Numbered from the stretch's first letter, positions 8,632 to 18,011 are shown. The stretch: 64,000 nucleotides of DNA from Mesorhizobium sp. (GCA_004020645.1 SAQL01000001.1:399176-463175), one strand, 5' to 3'. Numbers and translations: made by a program. Notes: generated from the letters alone by a model not told the origin.

Positions 8632-10485
8632 CTATGCGCGCCCGACACGCCCGTCGCCAAGAGTGCGTAAAGCGTTGAGGATCACCGCTACATCTATGCC
8701 CTCCTGAAGCAGCGCTCCTGCTACAGGCGTGATTTGTCCCATGACTGCGGCACCCATTGCCACGGCCGAGAGCGCCAGCCCCGCAATGATGCTTTGCAAG
8801 GCGATCGCCCGCGTTCGTTGTGCAATGCGAACTGCATCGGCGACGGGATGCAGCCTGTCGGTCAGCACGATGACGTCCGCCGCCTCCGAGGAGGCGGTAG
8901 CACCCCGCGCGCCCATGGCGATACCGACCGTTGCGGCCGCGAGGGCAGGGGCATCGTTGATGCCGTCGCCAACCATCATCGTTGGTGCCAGGGCTTTCTC
9001 GGCTTCAACCGCCGCCACTTTCTGGGCGGGGAGAGCGTCGGCCACGACGGCATCGAGGCTGAGCAACGCCGAAATGCGCTTCGCCGCCACGCCGTCGTCG
9101 CCTGTGAGCATGACCACACGCGCAATACCGGCCGAGCGCAGGTTGCTGAGGGCATCGCGAGCATCCACGCGCAGCGCGTCCCCGAAAGTGAATATGCCGG
9201 CAAGTCGCCCGTCGAGCGCTACAAAAACCCTGAGTACCGGATCGTTCTGGTATCGCCTTTCGCCGCTTTTCGCCCAACCGGGCAGCGGTTTGTCGGCGAG
9301 CACGAGAGCCCGCGATCCCGCCGCGATCGACATGTTGCCGACCCGGCCCTTCAGGCCCGCGCCGCGATACTCGCGGACATTGCACGGATGCGACAGCATC
9401 AGCTTTCTGCCGCGCGCCGCCCGGACGATCGAATCAGCGAGCACATGGTGGGAGGCTTGTTCCAACGATGCCAACAACTGCAGCAGATGGTCGGCATCAC
9501 GGCCGGGCGCGGCTTCGATCTCGATGAGCTCGGCGCCGCCGATGGTCAAGGTCCCGGTCTTGTCGAAGATCGCGGTTCGGACTTGCGCAAGGGCCTCCAG
9601 AGCCACGCCGCCTTTCATCAAGATGCCGGCACGCGCGGCGCGCGATACGCCTCCGATGAAGGCAACGGGAGCAGCGAGGATGAGCGGGCAAGGTGTCGCG
9701 ACCACCAGAACGGCGAGCGCTCTGATTGGATCGCCAGAGATGTACCAAGCGGTGCCGGAGACCAGCAAAGTGGCTGGCAGCAGGAACAGCGCAAAGCGGT
9801 CGGCCATGCGGATGAACGGGGATTTCGCGGTCTGTGCTGCAGCGACCATGCGCACGATTGCCGCATAGGTGCTCTGTTCTGCGAGTGCCGATGCCCGCAT
9901 GCTGAAGGCCTCACCGTTGTTGAGGGTGCCGCTGCGCAGCGCGTCGCCTGCGCTCCGCCGTTCGGGCAGTGGTTCGCCGGTTACCGCGGACTCGTCGAGA
10001 GAGGCCGAAGCATCAAGCAGGATGCCGTCGACCGGGAGCAGTTCGCCGGCTCGTACCAAAAGCTCGTCGCCGACAGCAACGTCTTCGACGCAAATGGTCT
10101 CTGTTCCCAGCGTTGACGTCCGATGGGCGACACGCGGTGACCGGTCGGTCAATGCCTTGAGGTTTCGCTCCGCGCGCCCGCGGGCAAAGTCCTCGAGTAC
10201 CGTGCCGCCGGCATACATGATCGCGACCACCACTGCCGCCAGGGATTGACCGAGCAGCAGCGCGGCGGACATCGACACCAAGGCAATCGCATCAACGCCG
10301 AAGCGGCCGATCCAGAAATCGCGCAAAATGGAAATGGCGAGAGCCACCACCACGGGCAGGGTCGCAATCGTCCAGATCGTGTCGGCCACAAGGGATCCGA
10401 ACCCGGCTCGCCAGACTCCGACCCCAAGGGCGAGACCCAGGATGGCAATGACCAGCAATGCGCGTCGCAGGGTGGACTCATTCAT
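8632..10485 (-). CDS. Heavy-metal P-type ATPase with TPC motif
   Basis: 617 aa P1B-type ATPase. The phosphorylation motif DKTGTLT, the MLTGDD loop and the hinge GDGINDAPAL are intact. The transmembrane metal site reads TPCP rather than the CPC of copper pumps, and there is no N-terminal HMA domain, so copper is unlikely; TPC and SPC motifs occur in pumps assigned to cobalt, iron or nickel. The C-terminal helix contains QEGIDVAVILNALR. The start at 10485 is chosen for its GGAAAG site; a longer start at 10518 is possible. A hybrid FNR/NnrR box lies 91 nt upstream, shared with the divergent Pat-like gene. Confidence 0.88.
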   Translation of the reverse strand: MNESTLRRALLVIAILGLALGVGVWRAGFGSLVADTIWTIATLPVVVALAISILRDFWIGRFGVDAIALVSMSAALLLGQSLAAVVVAIMYAGGTVLEDFARGRAERNLKALTDRSPRVAHRTSTLGTETICVEDVAVGDELLVRAGELLPVDGILLDASASLDESAVTGEPLPERRSAGDALRSGTLNNGEAFSMRASALAEQSTYAAIVRMVAAAQTAKSPFIRMADRFALFLLPATLLVSGTAWYISGDPIRALAVLVVATPCPLILAAPVAFIGGVSRAARAGILMKGGVALEALAQVRTAIFDKTGTLTIGGAELIEIEAAPGRDADHLLQLLASLEQASHHVLADSIVRAARGRKLMLSHPCNVREYRGAGLKGRVGNMSIAAGSRALVLADKPLPGWAKSGERRYQNDPVLRVFVALDGRLAGIFTFGDALRVDARDALSNLRSAGIARVVMLTGDDGVAAKRISALLSLDAVVADALPAQKVAAVEAEKALAPTMMVGDGINDAPALAAATVGIAMGARGATASSEAADVIVLTDRLHPVADAVRIAQRTRAIALQSIIAGLALSAVAMGAAVMGQITPVAGALLQEGIDVAVILNALRTLGDGRVGRA

Positions 10486-10576
10486 GCGATGCTTTCCGAT
10501 TTTGATCGATGCTTGCAATCGCTAAGGGGCAGCGTCGATCTCGCGCAACAGCTAATCGCGACAACCGCAAAACGCT

Positions 10577-10590
10577 TTGATTCAACGCAA
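10577..10590. promoter_or_regulatory. Hybrid FNR/NnrR-type box
   Basis: TTGATTCAACGCAA joins an FNR/FixK half site (TTGAT) to an NnrR/DNR-type half site (CGCAA) with the usual 4-nt spacer. It is 51 nt upstream of the Pat-like TTG start and 91 nt upstream of the divergent P-type ATPase. Confidence 0.6.
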
Positions 10591-10641
10591 CGAACCGGCA
10601 AGATCGACTGGTGATTATCGCCGGGAATAGGAGGCACAGGG

Positions 10642-13323
10642 TTGACCATCCGAAATCTCGAACATGCATTCGCTCCGAAGTCGGTTGCCGTCTTCGGAGC
10701 ATCGGGGTGCGACGGCTCTGTCGGGCGTGTCGTCTTCGACAACCTCGTGAACGGTGGCTTCGAGGGCGAGATCTGGCCGGTCAACCCGAAATATTCGCAA
10801 GTGGCTGGCCGACGCTGCTACGCCAAGGTGGCCGATCTGCCAGCCATTCCCGACCTCGGCGTCATCGTGACGCCTCCGCAAACGGTTCCCGGCATCATAC
10901 GGGACCTCGGCGAAAAGGGCACGCGGGCGGCGGTCGTTATCACCGCCGGCCTGACGCGCGAGAAGGGATTGCGGCAGGCCATGCTCGATGCTTCGAAGGC
11001 CACTCTTTTGCGCATCATCGGACCCAACACGCTCGGACTGATGATCCCGCCTGTGAAGCTCAATGCTGGATTCGCACATATGGCGGCCAGGCCCGGCAAC
11101 ATTGCGCTGCTGTCGCAATCCGGCGCCATCGCCACATCGGTGATCGACTGGGCGGCGGACAATAATGTCGGCTTCTCCCAGATCATCTCGCTGGGCGACA
11201 TGGCAGATGTCGATGTGGGAGACTGCCTCGACATGCTGGCGGGTGATGCGCGCACGCGCGCCATCGTGATGTACCTCGAAACCATATCCAATCCACGCAA
11301 GTTCATGTCTGCGGCACGCGCGGCGGCGCGCATCAAGCCGGTCATCGCGATCAAGTCCGGCCGGCACGAGCAGGCAGCGAAAGCCACGGCGACCCATACC
11401 GGAGCGCTGTCGGGCGCCGACCGTGTCGTCGAAGCTGCGTTGCTGCGCGCCGGTATCCTGCGCGTCAAAGGTCTGACCGAACTGTTCGATGCTGTTGAGA
11501 CGACAGCCCGTTTCGCTCCGCTGCAACGAGCCCGCGTCGGCATTGTCACCAATGGCGGCGGCGCCGGTGTGCTTGCCGTCGATCAACTCATCGACTGCAA
11601 TGGCGAACTGGCAGAGCTCTCGCCGGAAACAATCGCCCGATTGGAGGCCGTCCTGCCTGCCACCTGGTCCCACGCCAATCCGGTCGACATCATTGGCGAC
11701 GCTTCGCCGGAGCGCTATCGGGTCGCGATCGAGGCCGTCGCGGCCGATACCGGGACCGACGTTGTGCTGGTCATGAACTGCCCGACCGGGCTTGGCTCGC
11801 CGCTTGCTGCGGCAAGCGCCGTGGCGACACTCGCGCGGGACGGCAAGATAGGCAACAAACCGGTTCTGACCTGCTGGCTTGGCGAACACACGGCGCGCGA
11901 GGGACGCCGTGTTCTTCAGGATGCCGGAATTGCCAGTTTCGAGACGCCTGCGGACGCCGCAACAGCCGTCTCCTATCTCAGCGACTGGTCGCGAGCCCAG
12001 CGGGCGCTGATGCGAGTTCCGCCGAGCCGCAGCGAGGACACGATGAGCGATCGAGAAGCCGTGCTTGCCATTTTCAGGCAGGTCGCCAAAGAGGGTCGGC
12101 GAATGCTGACCGAACCGGAAGCCAAGGCGGCGATCTCCGCCTATGGCGTTCCCGTGCCCGAGACCATTGTCGCCAAAACCGCTAGCGAAGCGGAAAAAGC
12201 CGCCGGCCGCCTTTTGAAGAGGGCGGAACAGGTCGTCGTCAAGCTGCTGTCAAAGGCGATTTCGCACAAGTCCGACATCGGTGGCGTGGTGCTCAACCTC
12301 GCGACCGCCGCAGCGGCCGGAAAGGCCGCCAGGTCAATCGAAGCGCGAGTACGCAAGCAGGCTCCGCAAGCCATTATCGAAGGCTATACGGTCCAACCCA
12401 TGGTGGTCCGGAAACAAGCGTATGAACTCATACTGGGCATGAGTTGCGATCCCATTTTCGGCCCCGTCGTCCTCTTCGGTGCCGGCGGCGTTGCGGTCGA
12501 GGTGATGGACGACATAGCGTTCGCACTGCCACCGCTCGACGATGTGCTTGCCGGCGAACTGATCGAGCAGACGCGGACTGGCCGCTTGCTTGCCGGGTTC
12601 CGCGACCACAAGCCGGCTAATCGTGGGGCAATCGTTGCGGCGCTCAATGGGCTGTCGCAGATGATCGTCGACTTTCCATGCCTCGTCTCCCTGGACATCA
12701 ATCCATTGTTGGCCGACGCTGATGGCGTGATCGCACTCGATGCCCGCATCGAGATCGAGCCGGGACGCGTCGAAAAACCGGGGCCGAACCCGGCGCTCGC
12801 CATCAGGCCTTACCCGTCGGGCTGGAATAGGGATGTTTCGGTGGGCGGCGCGCACTATCACATTCGGCCGATCAAGCCGGCCGACATCGCGCTCTATCCG
12901 CAATTCCTCGCCAGAATTTCTCCGGATGATCTGCGACTGCGTTTTTTGTCGCCGCGCAAGAACTTCTCCGACCAGATGCTGAAACGGCTCACTCAGCTCG
13001 ATTATGACCGCGACATGGCTTTCGTCGCGCTGGAAGCGAGCACCGGCGCGCTGGCAGGGGTAAGCCGGCTGTCCTGCGATCCGGATCACACTGTCGCCGA
13101 ATACGCGTTGCTCGTACGCACGGACCTGCAGGGTCATGGTCTCGGCTGGGAGCTGCTCAGGCAGATCGTCGAGTATGCAAAGGCCGATGGGATCGGTCGG
13201 ATCGAAGGCATTATGCTCAACGAGAACACCAAGATGTTGGCAATGTGCCGCGAGTTCGGCTTTTCGGTGGGGCATCATCCGAGCGAGCCCGGCCTAGCTG
13301 AGGCAACGCTCGAACTCCGTTGA
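10642..13323 (+). CDS. Pat-type fusion: NDP-forming acyl-CoA ligase plus GNAT acetyltransferase
   Basis: 893 aa in the order CoA-binding domain (about 5-130), succinyl-CoA-ligase-like domains (130-460), ATP-grasp (about 480-700) and GNAT N-acetyltransferase (about 720-893). This is the layout of Pat/PatZ protein lysine acetyltransferases, which control enzymes such as acetyl-CoA synthetase. The ligase half keeps THTGALSG with His252 at the usual phospho-histidine site, so it might still form ATP from acetyl-CoA. The TTG start at 10642 has a strong AGGAGG site. The hybrid FNR/NnrR box 51 nt upstream suggests induction without oxygen. Confidence 0.9.
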   Translation: MTIRNLEHAFAPKSVAVFGASGCDGSVGRVVFDNLVNGGFEGEIWPVNPKYSQVAGRRCYAKVADLPAIPDLGVIVTPPQTVPGIIRDLGEKGTRAAVVITAGLTREKGLRQAMLDASKATLLRIIGPNTLGLMIPPVKLNAGFAHMAARPGNIALLSQSGAIATSVIDWAADNNVGFSQIISLGDMADVDVGDCLDMLAGDARTRAIVMYLETISNPRKFMSAARAAARIKPVIAIKSGRHEQAAKATATHTGALSGADRVVEAALLRAGILRVKGLTELFDAVETTARFAPLQRARVGIVTNGGGAGVLAVDQLIDCNGELAELSPETIARLEAVLPATWSHANPVDIIGDASPERYRVAIEAVAADTGTDVVLVMNCPTGLGSPLAAASAVATLARDGKIGNKPVLTCWLGEHTAREGRRVLQDAGIASFETPADAATAVSYLSDWSRAQRALMRVPPSRSEDTMSDREAVLAIFRQVAKEGRRMLTEPEAKAAISAYGVPVPETIVAKTASEAEKAAGRLLKRAEQVVVKLLSKAISHKSDIGGVVLNLATAAAAGKAARSIEARVRKQAPQAIIEGYTVQPMVVRKQAYELILGMSCDPIFGPVVLFGAGGVAVEVMDDIAFALPPLDDVLAGELIEQTRTGRLLAGFRDHKPANRGAIVAALNGLSQMIVDFPCLVSLDINPLLADADGVIALDARIEIEPGRVEKPGPNPALAIRPYPSGWNRDVSVGGAHYHIRPIKPADIALYPQFLARISPDDLRLRFLSPRKNFSDQMLKRLTQLDYDRDMAFVALEASTGALAGVSRLSCDPDHTVAEYALLVRTDLQGHGLGWELLRQIVEYAKADGIGRIEGIMLNENTKMLAMCREFGFSVGHHPSEPGLAEATLELR

Positions 13324-13347
13324 GGTCGATCACCCTGCGGCAACCAG

Positions 13348-14910
13348 TCAGGAGGCCGTGTGTAGTGACGATCCTTCCTTTTGGGACGTGTCTCCTTCGG
13401 AGAACCTTCTCAACTCGGCGGCGATATCGGCGAGCTTTCGATCGGCGTCGACCTTGCGCCAGGTGGACGGGGTGGCCTTTCGCTGCAATTGCCGCGACAA
13501 TATATCGACCGTGGCGTCAGAAGGACCGCCGCTGCGCTCGCTCACCCGCTGCCAAAGAACGAGCGGATCCGCCTCCAGCCAGAATCCGGCGAAAGCAACG
13601 CCTCTTTCGCTTGCCGTCTTCTCGATGCGCTCACGATCGGCCGGCCGGTCAAAGACGGCATCGGCGACCACCGAACCGCCTTCGGCAAGGATCAAGTCGG
13701 CACGCCATGCCATTTCGCGGTAGACGCGGTCCGACACCTCAGGTCGATAGGCCCGGTCCGGCAGCTTTGTTTCGGCCGGCACCCCATGCAGGGCTTTGCG
13801 GATGCGGTCGCTTTCGACAATGCGTGCGCCGGGCGGCGCGCCGACATGTGCGGCGAGTGCCTCGGCAACGGCCGTCTTGCCGGAACCGCTCAAGCCGCCG
13901 ATGGCGATCAGCCGCGCCGGCTTTTCCTCGAGAAGTGTTCGGGCGAGCTCGAAATAGGATCTGGCCTCGGCGATCAGCCCGCCGGAATCGGCACTGCCTT
14001 CCTCGATCTGGGTTGCTGTGACATGCGCGCGCACTGCGGCCCGCACTGCCATGAAAAACGGCAGGAGGATGAAGCCGTCCTCGTCGTCTGCTTCGTCGAG
14101 GTAGCGGTTCGCCACCAGGTTGGCGAGTTCCGGAAAGCCGCGATGCCAGAGGTCCATCAGCAGGAAGGCCAGATCGTATAGCACATCGATGCTGGCGATC
14201 TGCTCATTGAATTCGATGCAATCGAAGAGGCGGGGCTCTCCATCGAAGAGACAGATATTGCGCAGATGCAGATCGCCGTGGCATCGTCGGATCTTGCCTG
14301 CCGCCTCCCGCCGGTCGAGCAGTTTGCGATGACGGGCGAGGGCGGTGCGGAAGATCTCGGTGAATGCCTTGATCTCGGCTTGCTCGAAAACATGGCTGGT
14401 GGCAAAGCCGGCTTCGTTGATGGCGAGCACGCCTGCCAGGTTCGAGGATCCGCTGCCCCTGTGGATCTCCGGCGCCACGCGATGATAGCGCACGATCATG
14501 CGCGCGACCGCCGTCATCAGCGCAGGCGTCAGTTCGCCGCCGACTGCCATTCGATCGAGCAGCTTCGACTGATCGAAGCGGACCATCTCGATCGCCGCAT
14601 CGACCAGTTCGCCGCTCCCGCCGAAGGCGAGCTTGCCGCCGGCCTCTCGCGTGATGCGCCGCACACCGAGATAGAGGCCGGGCGCGGTCCTGGAGTTGAG
14701 CTCGACCTCCTTCTCGCAAGCGGCGAGCCGCAGCGCCGGGGTCGAGAAGTCGACATAGGGCAGCCTGACCGCTCGCTTGATCTTGTAGGCGCGCTCGCCA
14801 ACCAGAAAGATACGCGAGATTGGGTCGATCGCCTCGACCGGTCCGCTCTCGCCATATGCGGCAGGGTTATACAGAAATGCGACAGTGGCCTGCTGGTCGT
14901 CGACGATCAT
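13348..14910 (-). CDS. Two-domain protein: aminoglycoside phosphotransferase-like plus P-loop kinase
   Basis: 520 aa. The N-terminal 330 residues resemble the APH/choline-kinase fold (HGDLHLRNICLFDGEPRLFDCIEF holds the catalytic His-Gly-Asp and metal-binding Asp). The C-terminal part is an AAA_33-type P-loop kinase (GGLSGSGKT). Such fusions are common in proteobacteria with no agreed function; antibiotic resistance should not be assumed. The ATG at 14910 has a perfect AGGAGG site, so the longer frame to 15141 is discarded. Its neighbours are universal stress and Pat-like genes. Confidence 0.85.
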   Translation of the reverse strand: MIVDDQQATVAFLYNPAAYGESGPVEAIDPISRIFLVGERAYKIKRAVRLPYVDFSTPALRLAACEKEVELNSRTAPGLYLGVRRITREAGGKLAFGGSGELVDAAIEMVRFDQSKLLDRMAVGGELTPALMTAVARMIVRYHRVAPEIHRGSGSSNLAGVLAINEAGFATSHVFEQAEIKAFTEIFRTALARHRKLLDRREAAGKIRRCHGDLHLRNICLFDGEPRLFDCIEFNEQIASIDVLYDLAFLLMDLWHRGFPELANLVANRYLDEADDEDGFILLPFFMAVRAAVRAHVTATQIEEGSADSGGLIAEARSYFELARTLLEEKPARLIAIGGLSGSGKTAVAEALAAHVGAPPGARIVESDRIRKALHGVPAETKLPDRAYRPEVSDRVYREMAWRADLILAEGGSVVADAVFDRPADRERIEKTASERGVAFAGFWLEADPLVLWQRVSERSGGPSDATVDILSRQLQRKATPSTWRKVDADRKLADIAAELRRFSEGDTSQKEGSSLHTAS

Positions 14911-14977
14911 TGCCTGCCTCCTGTTTGGCTGCGCCGGTGAAACGACCAAGGCCTTATCGAGGAAGTTGTTCCTCGAG

Positions 14978-15367
14978 TTATCGCTGTAGGGTCTGGACGT
15001 AACAAGCCAGTTCATGGATCCGTTCCCTGGTGACGATTTCTCCAGCGTTCGGGCCGTACTTCTTGGCGTCCCCGGGAAGGAACTGTCGACCCCAGACCGG
15101 CATGTCGCGCTCGCCATGCTCCGGCACGACGTAACGGCCATCGATCACCGCGAAAACGCGCCAGTAGGGGAATTCGCCGCCGTTCTGCTTGGACAGGTGC
15201 GTCAGGTCCGCTGGGCGGCTTCAACATTTCATTTCAGGGCCATGGCAGACGGCACATGAGTTCATGTATTCCGCCTTGCCGTTGCCGACTTCCTGGGCGC
15301 CGGCCGCGTTGAAGGCCAAACCTGCAAACACTGCTGCGATCAGGATTTTCCCTGACGAATCCACCAA
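14978..15367 (-). pseudogene. Broken small c-type cytochrome gene
   Basis: On the minus strand a TTG or GTG start (15367/15364) opens a signal peptide (KILIAAVFAGLAFNAAGA), followed by EVGNGKAEYMNSCAVCHG with a CXXCH haem site. A TGA at 15223-15221 stops the frame nine residues after the first cysteine. The same frame resumes with ADLTHLSKQNGGEFPYWRVF and runs to a TAA at 14978, including DMPVWG with a likely axial Met. The piece between haem motif and ADLTHL is shorter than in relatives, so a small deletion has damaged it. An intact FNR/FixK palindrome stands 39 nt upstream. Confidence 0.8.
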
Positions 15368-15406
15368 TTGCTTGGGTGAAAGCTACAGGCCGGGTTAGCG
15401 AGCACA

Positions 15407-15420
15407 TTGATGCGCATCAA
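15407..15420. promoter_or_regulatory. FNR/FixK-type box facing the cytochrome pseudogene
   Basis: TTGATGCGCATCAA is perfectly symmetric. It lies 39-42 nt upstream of the broken cytochrome c start and 108 nt from the divergent universal stress gene, which has its own box. Confidence 0.75.
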
Positions 15421-15441
15421 ATGCCGCCACGCTCACGGTGT

Positions 15442-15455
15442 TTGATTCAGCGCAA
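15442..15455. promoter_or_regulatory. Hybrid FNR/NnrR-type box facing the stress gene
   Basis: TTGATTCAGCGCAA pairs TTGAT with CGCAA. It is 73 nt upstream of the universal stress protein start at 15529 and 21 nt from the neighbouring FNR-type box. Confidence 0.6.
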
Positions 15456-15528
15456 TGAACGCGCCGGCCATCCTCGATAATGACTGAAACCACGACTGAT
15501 CCTTCACTTGAAATGAGGAGTTGCCGCC

Positions 15529-16365
15529 GTGACTTTCAGGACACTGCTTACGATTACCGGACCGAACCAGGGCGAGGGTGATCTGAAGCTCGCCGCCTCG
15601 CTGTGCGAACAGATAGATGCCCATCTCTCCGTGCTGGTTCTCGAGCTTGCCGCGCCGCCCTCAGGCGGTGAGTATGCTGTTGTCCTCTCACCAGCTTGGC
15701 TGGAGGAGCGTCAGGCCGACCTGAAAAGGCTCAAGAAACGAGTTTCGGAGGTCGCGGCATTTGTTTCCCAAACTGCCGTATCGGTTGATCTGAGCGACGA
15801 CTATCCCGATACCACCTGGGCGGACGAGATCATCGGAAGGCGTGCCCGCTACGCCGATCTGGCCATTCTGGGGCCGGACCTGCTCGCAAGCCATATACTG
15901 AAGGATAAGGTCATCGAGGGCGTCTTGTTTTCGTCCGGCAGGCCCCTTCTGCTCGTTCCCGAGGGCTCGCGGCCGACACTGAAGCCGAAACGCGTGCTCG
16001 TCGCTTGGGACGCTCGTCTGGAATCTTCGCGGGCCCTGCGCGAGTCGCTTGACCTGCTGATAGGCGCTGAGGACGTGCACATTGCCATCATCGATCCAGT
16101 TGAAGATGAATACCACCATGGCGCGGAACCGGGCGCAGATGCTGCGGCCTTTCTCGCACGGCACGGCGTGAAGGTAACGGTCGACAGGCTGCCGAGCTCG
16201 AACCATTCAGTCGCCGACGTCCTTCGCCGGCACGCTGTCGACACCGCCGCCGACCTGATGGTTATGGGCGCCTACGGTCATTCGCGGCTGCGCGAGCGCA
16301 TCTTCGGTGGCGTCACCAAGTCGATGCTTGAGAATCCATCGCTGCCGATCATGATGGCCCGGTAG
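15529..16365 (+). CDS. Universal stress protein, two UspA-like halves
   Basis: 278 aa cytoplasmic protein. The C-terminal half is a clear UspA domain ending in MGAYGHSRLRERIFGGVT, the ATP-loop pattern G-x2-G-x9-G; the N-terminal half is a more divergent copy. A GTG start at 15529 follows GAGGAG. It is one of three such genes in this region, each with an FNR-family box upstream; this box is the hybrid at 15442. Confidence 0.88.
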   Translation: MTFRTLLTITGPNQGEGDLKLAASLCEQIDAHLSVLVLELAAPPSGGEYAVVLSPAWLEERQADLKRLKKRVSEVAAFVSQTAVSVDLSDDYPDTTWADEIIGRRARYADLAILGPDLLASHILKDKVIEGVLFSSGRPLLLVPEGSRPTLKPKRVLVAWDARLESSRALRESLDLLIGAEDVHIAIIDPVEDEYHHGAEPGADAAAFLARHGVKVTVDRLPSSNHSVADVLRRHAVDTAADLMVMGAYGHSRLRERIFGGVTKSMLENPSLPIMMAR

Positions 16366-16383
16366 CCATTCCAAGAAGCAGTC

Positions 16384-16415
16384 GGGCCGGCGCAATACTG
16401 CCGGCCCGTGCTTTT
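16384..16415 (+). terminator. Rho-independent terminator-like hairpin
   Basis: An 8-bp perfect stem GGGCCGGC / GCCGGCCC (16384-16391 with 16400-16407), an 8-nt loop, then GTGCTTTT. It lies between the converging stress gene and the FMN-binding oxidase-like gene. The U tract is short, so strength is uncertain. Confidence 0.6.
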
Positions 16416-16451
16416 GGTGCAACTTGCTGGGCCGAGAGCTGGCGGAACAGT

Positions 16452-16898
16452 CTACTCGCTTGCTTCCCGGCCCGACACCTGTTCGATGAGAATCCGGAAG
16501 AATACGTGGGGTATGCTGTCCGACACCGGGGGGGTGACCGGCTTGAGTGCGCCAGGCTCCCACCAGTCAGAGTGCTTGCTCAACACCGACCACGCATGGT
16601 CGCGTTGAGCCTTGTAGCCGATCCGGTCGGGCAGCTCTTCATAGCGGCCATCGACCACCACGCTTCTCCATCCCCGCCCCTGGCCGCGTTCGTCGATCTG
16701 GACGCACACCAGCGGATTGGAACGCATCCAGTCGATTTTCTTGCCCGGCATGGAAAACGCATAAAGATGATTGTCTGCGTGGGCATAGTAGAATGGCACG
16801 ACGTAGGGCTGGTCGTCGTTGGAACATGCCAGCCGGCCTACGCGATTGCTCGCCAGCACTTTGCTGCATTCCAAGACCGAAAGTGTGCGGATCAGCAT
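16452..16898 (-). CDS. Pyridoxamine 5'-phosphate oxidase-family flavoprotein
   Basis: 148 aa with the split-barrel FMN-binding pattern: LASNRVGRLACSNDDQPYVVP near the N terminus and a central YAFSMPGKKIDWMRSNPLV segment. Family members reduce small molecules or bind haem or FMN; the exact substrate is not readable. The ATG at 16898 has a GGAGA site. No FNR-type box is seen directly upstream. It ends next to a terminator-like hairpin shared with the converging stress gene. Confidence 0.82.
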   Translation of the reverse strand: MLIRTLSVLECSKVLASNRVGRLACSNDDQPYVVPFYYAHADNHLYAFSMPGKKIDWMRSNPLVCVQIDERGQGRGWRSVVVDGRYEELPDRIGYKAQRDHAWSVLSKHSDWWEPGALKPVTPPVSDSIPHVFFRILIEQVSGREASE

Positions 16899-17054
16899 CG
16901 GTGGGATCTCCTGTTTTTCTTTTCTCGGCTATCCTGTCGGTCGTCGTTTCATATCGCTCAGTTCAACTCGGCGTGCTTTGGAAAGCATCTGGAGGCTTCT
17001 TACATGGGTCGAGTTTCCGTGACCTACATAGGTGCGGCGCCGGCGCGCGCGATC

Positions 17055-17882
17055 TCAATTCGATAAAAGTCGGTGGAAAGATCCAGCCTGAAGGACAGAG
17101 CGTGTCACGCCTCCGAAAGCCCATTCCCGAGCCCGGCTATGACCATAACCGCCTAGAACAATGAGATCAGCTGCAATCTGCTGCCCAATCTGAAGAAGAA
17201 TTTCTGCCGGCGCTGACCGGCGGCTATCCATCACTTCGGATCGTGCCTTCACTCCATGACTTGCCAGAAAACGCTGCGCGTCCTCCACGCCGGCACGGCA
17301 CGTCACCTCACCACCACCTTCAACGGTGGCGATCACCACGTCTCTAGCGTCGACCAGGAATGGCAGAGCGTCAACGACGGCGCGCCTGGCCTCGCGTGTG
17401 TCACTCCACGCAATCAGAATGCTCTCGGGCCTGAATGGCGCAAGTGTATCAGACGCGACAAGAACGGGGCGGCCCGCGGACAGAATCAGGCCGCCCGCAT
17501 CCACGGTCCGATGATGGTCGATCATAAAATCCTGCATTGGAGGTCCGACAACAATCAGATCGGAGGCGCGGGCGTTGAGCGCAAGCTGCTGGGTCGGATT
17601 GCCGACTACGCCCCGCCATGAGGCCCGGTCGCTGCCGTTGACGGTACAGAGGAATTCCTCTTTCAGGCAATTCAGGCGACCTTCTATTTCATCGACCTGA
17701 CACCATATCGCCTGTGCGGCAGCCCCGTCCTCCATGCCCTTTGGCATGACGAAATGCCCTTCACCCGCGCAGAAGGCGATCAGATCGGCGTCATGCGTTT
17801 GGGCAAGCTCCCATGCGAACGCTACGCGCGGTGCAGCGATGGCATCAATGTCCAACTGAACCATAATCGTCCTGAAAGCCAT
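17055..17882 (-). CDS. Universal stress protein
   Basis: 275 aa protein with a UspA C-terminal half (VLGGYGHSRAREWAFGGVTRSVL) and a divergent N-terminal copy. The ATG at 17882 follows AAGGAG; the frame to 17951 would run into the regulatory box. The FNR-type box at 17938-17951 is 55 nt upstream. It diverges from the phasin gene, which has a separate box. Confidence 0.88.
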   Translation of the reverse strand: MAFRTIMVQLDIDAIAAPRVAFAWELAQTHDADLIAFCAGEGHFVMPKGMEDGAAAQAIWCQVDEIEGRLNCLKEEFLCTVNGSDRASWRGVVGNPTQQLALNARASDLIVVGPPMQDFMIDHHRTVDAGGLILSAGRPVLVASDTLAPFRPESILIAWSDTREARRAVVDALPFLVDARDVVIATVEGGGEVTCRAGVEDAQRFLASHGVKARSEVMDSRRSAPAEILLQIGQQIAADLIVLGGYGHSRAREWAFGGVTRSVLQAGSFHRLLSN

Positions 17883-17937
17883 CACCCAAGCTCCTTCGCG
17901 CTTGGCGCAAGAGGGCCACGAAAACGGGCCAAGGACC

Positions 17938-17951
17938 TTGATGCGCGTCAA
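17938..17951. promoter_or_regulatory. FNR/FixK-type box upstream of a stress gene
   Basis: TTGATGCGCGTCAA matches TTGAT-N4-GTCAA and lies 55 nt upstream of the ATG at 17882. Confidence 0.75.
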
Positions 17952-18011
17952 AAACGAATGAACTCAAATAGTGCTGGTCGCTTCCATATTTGTGTCAGGG
18001 TCCGGGCGTCG

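Noticed and set aside
13348-14910. Aminoglycoside resistance gene
   Set aside because: The APH-like domain is fused to a P-loop kinase in an arrangement found widely in species without resistance; the name would mislead.
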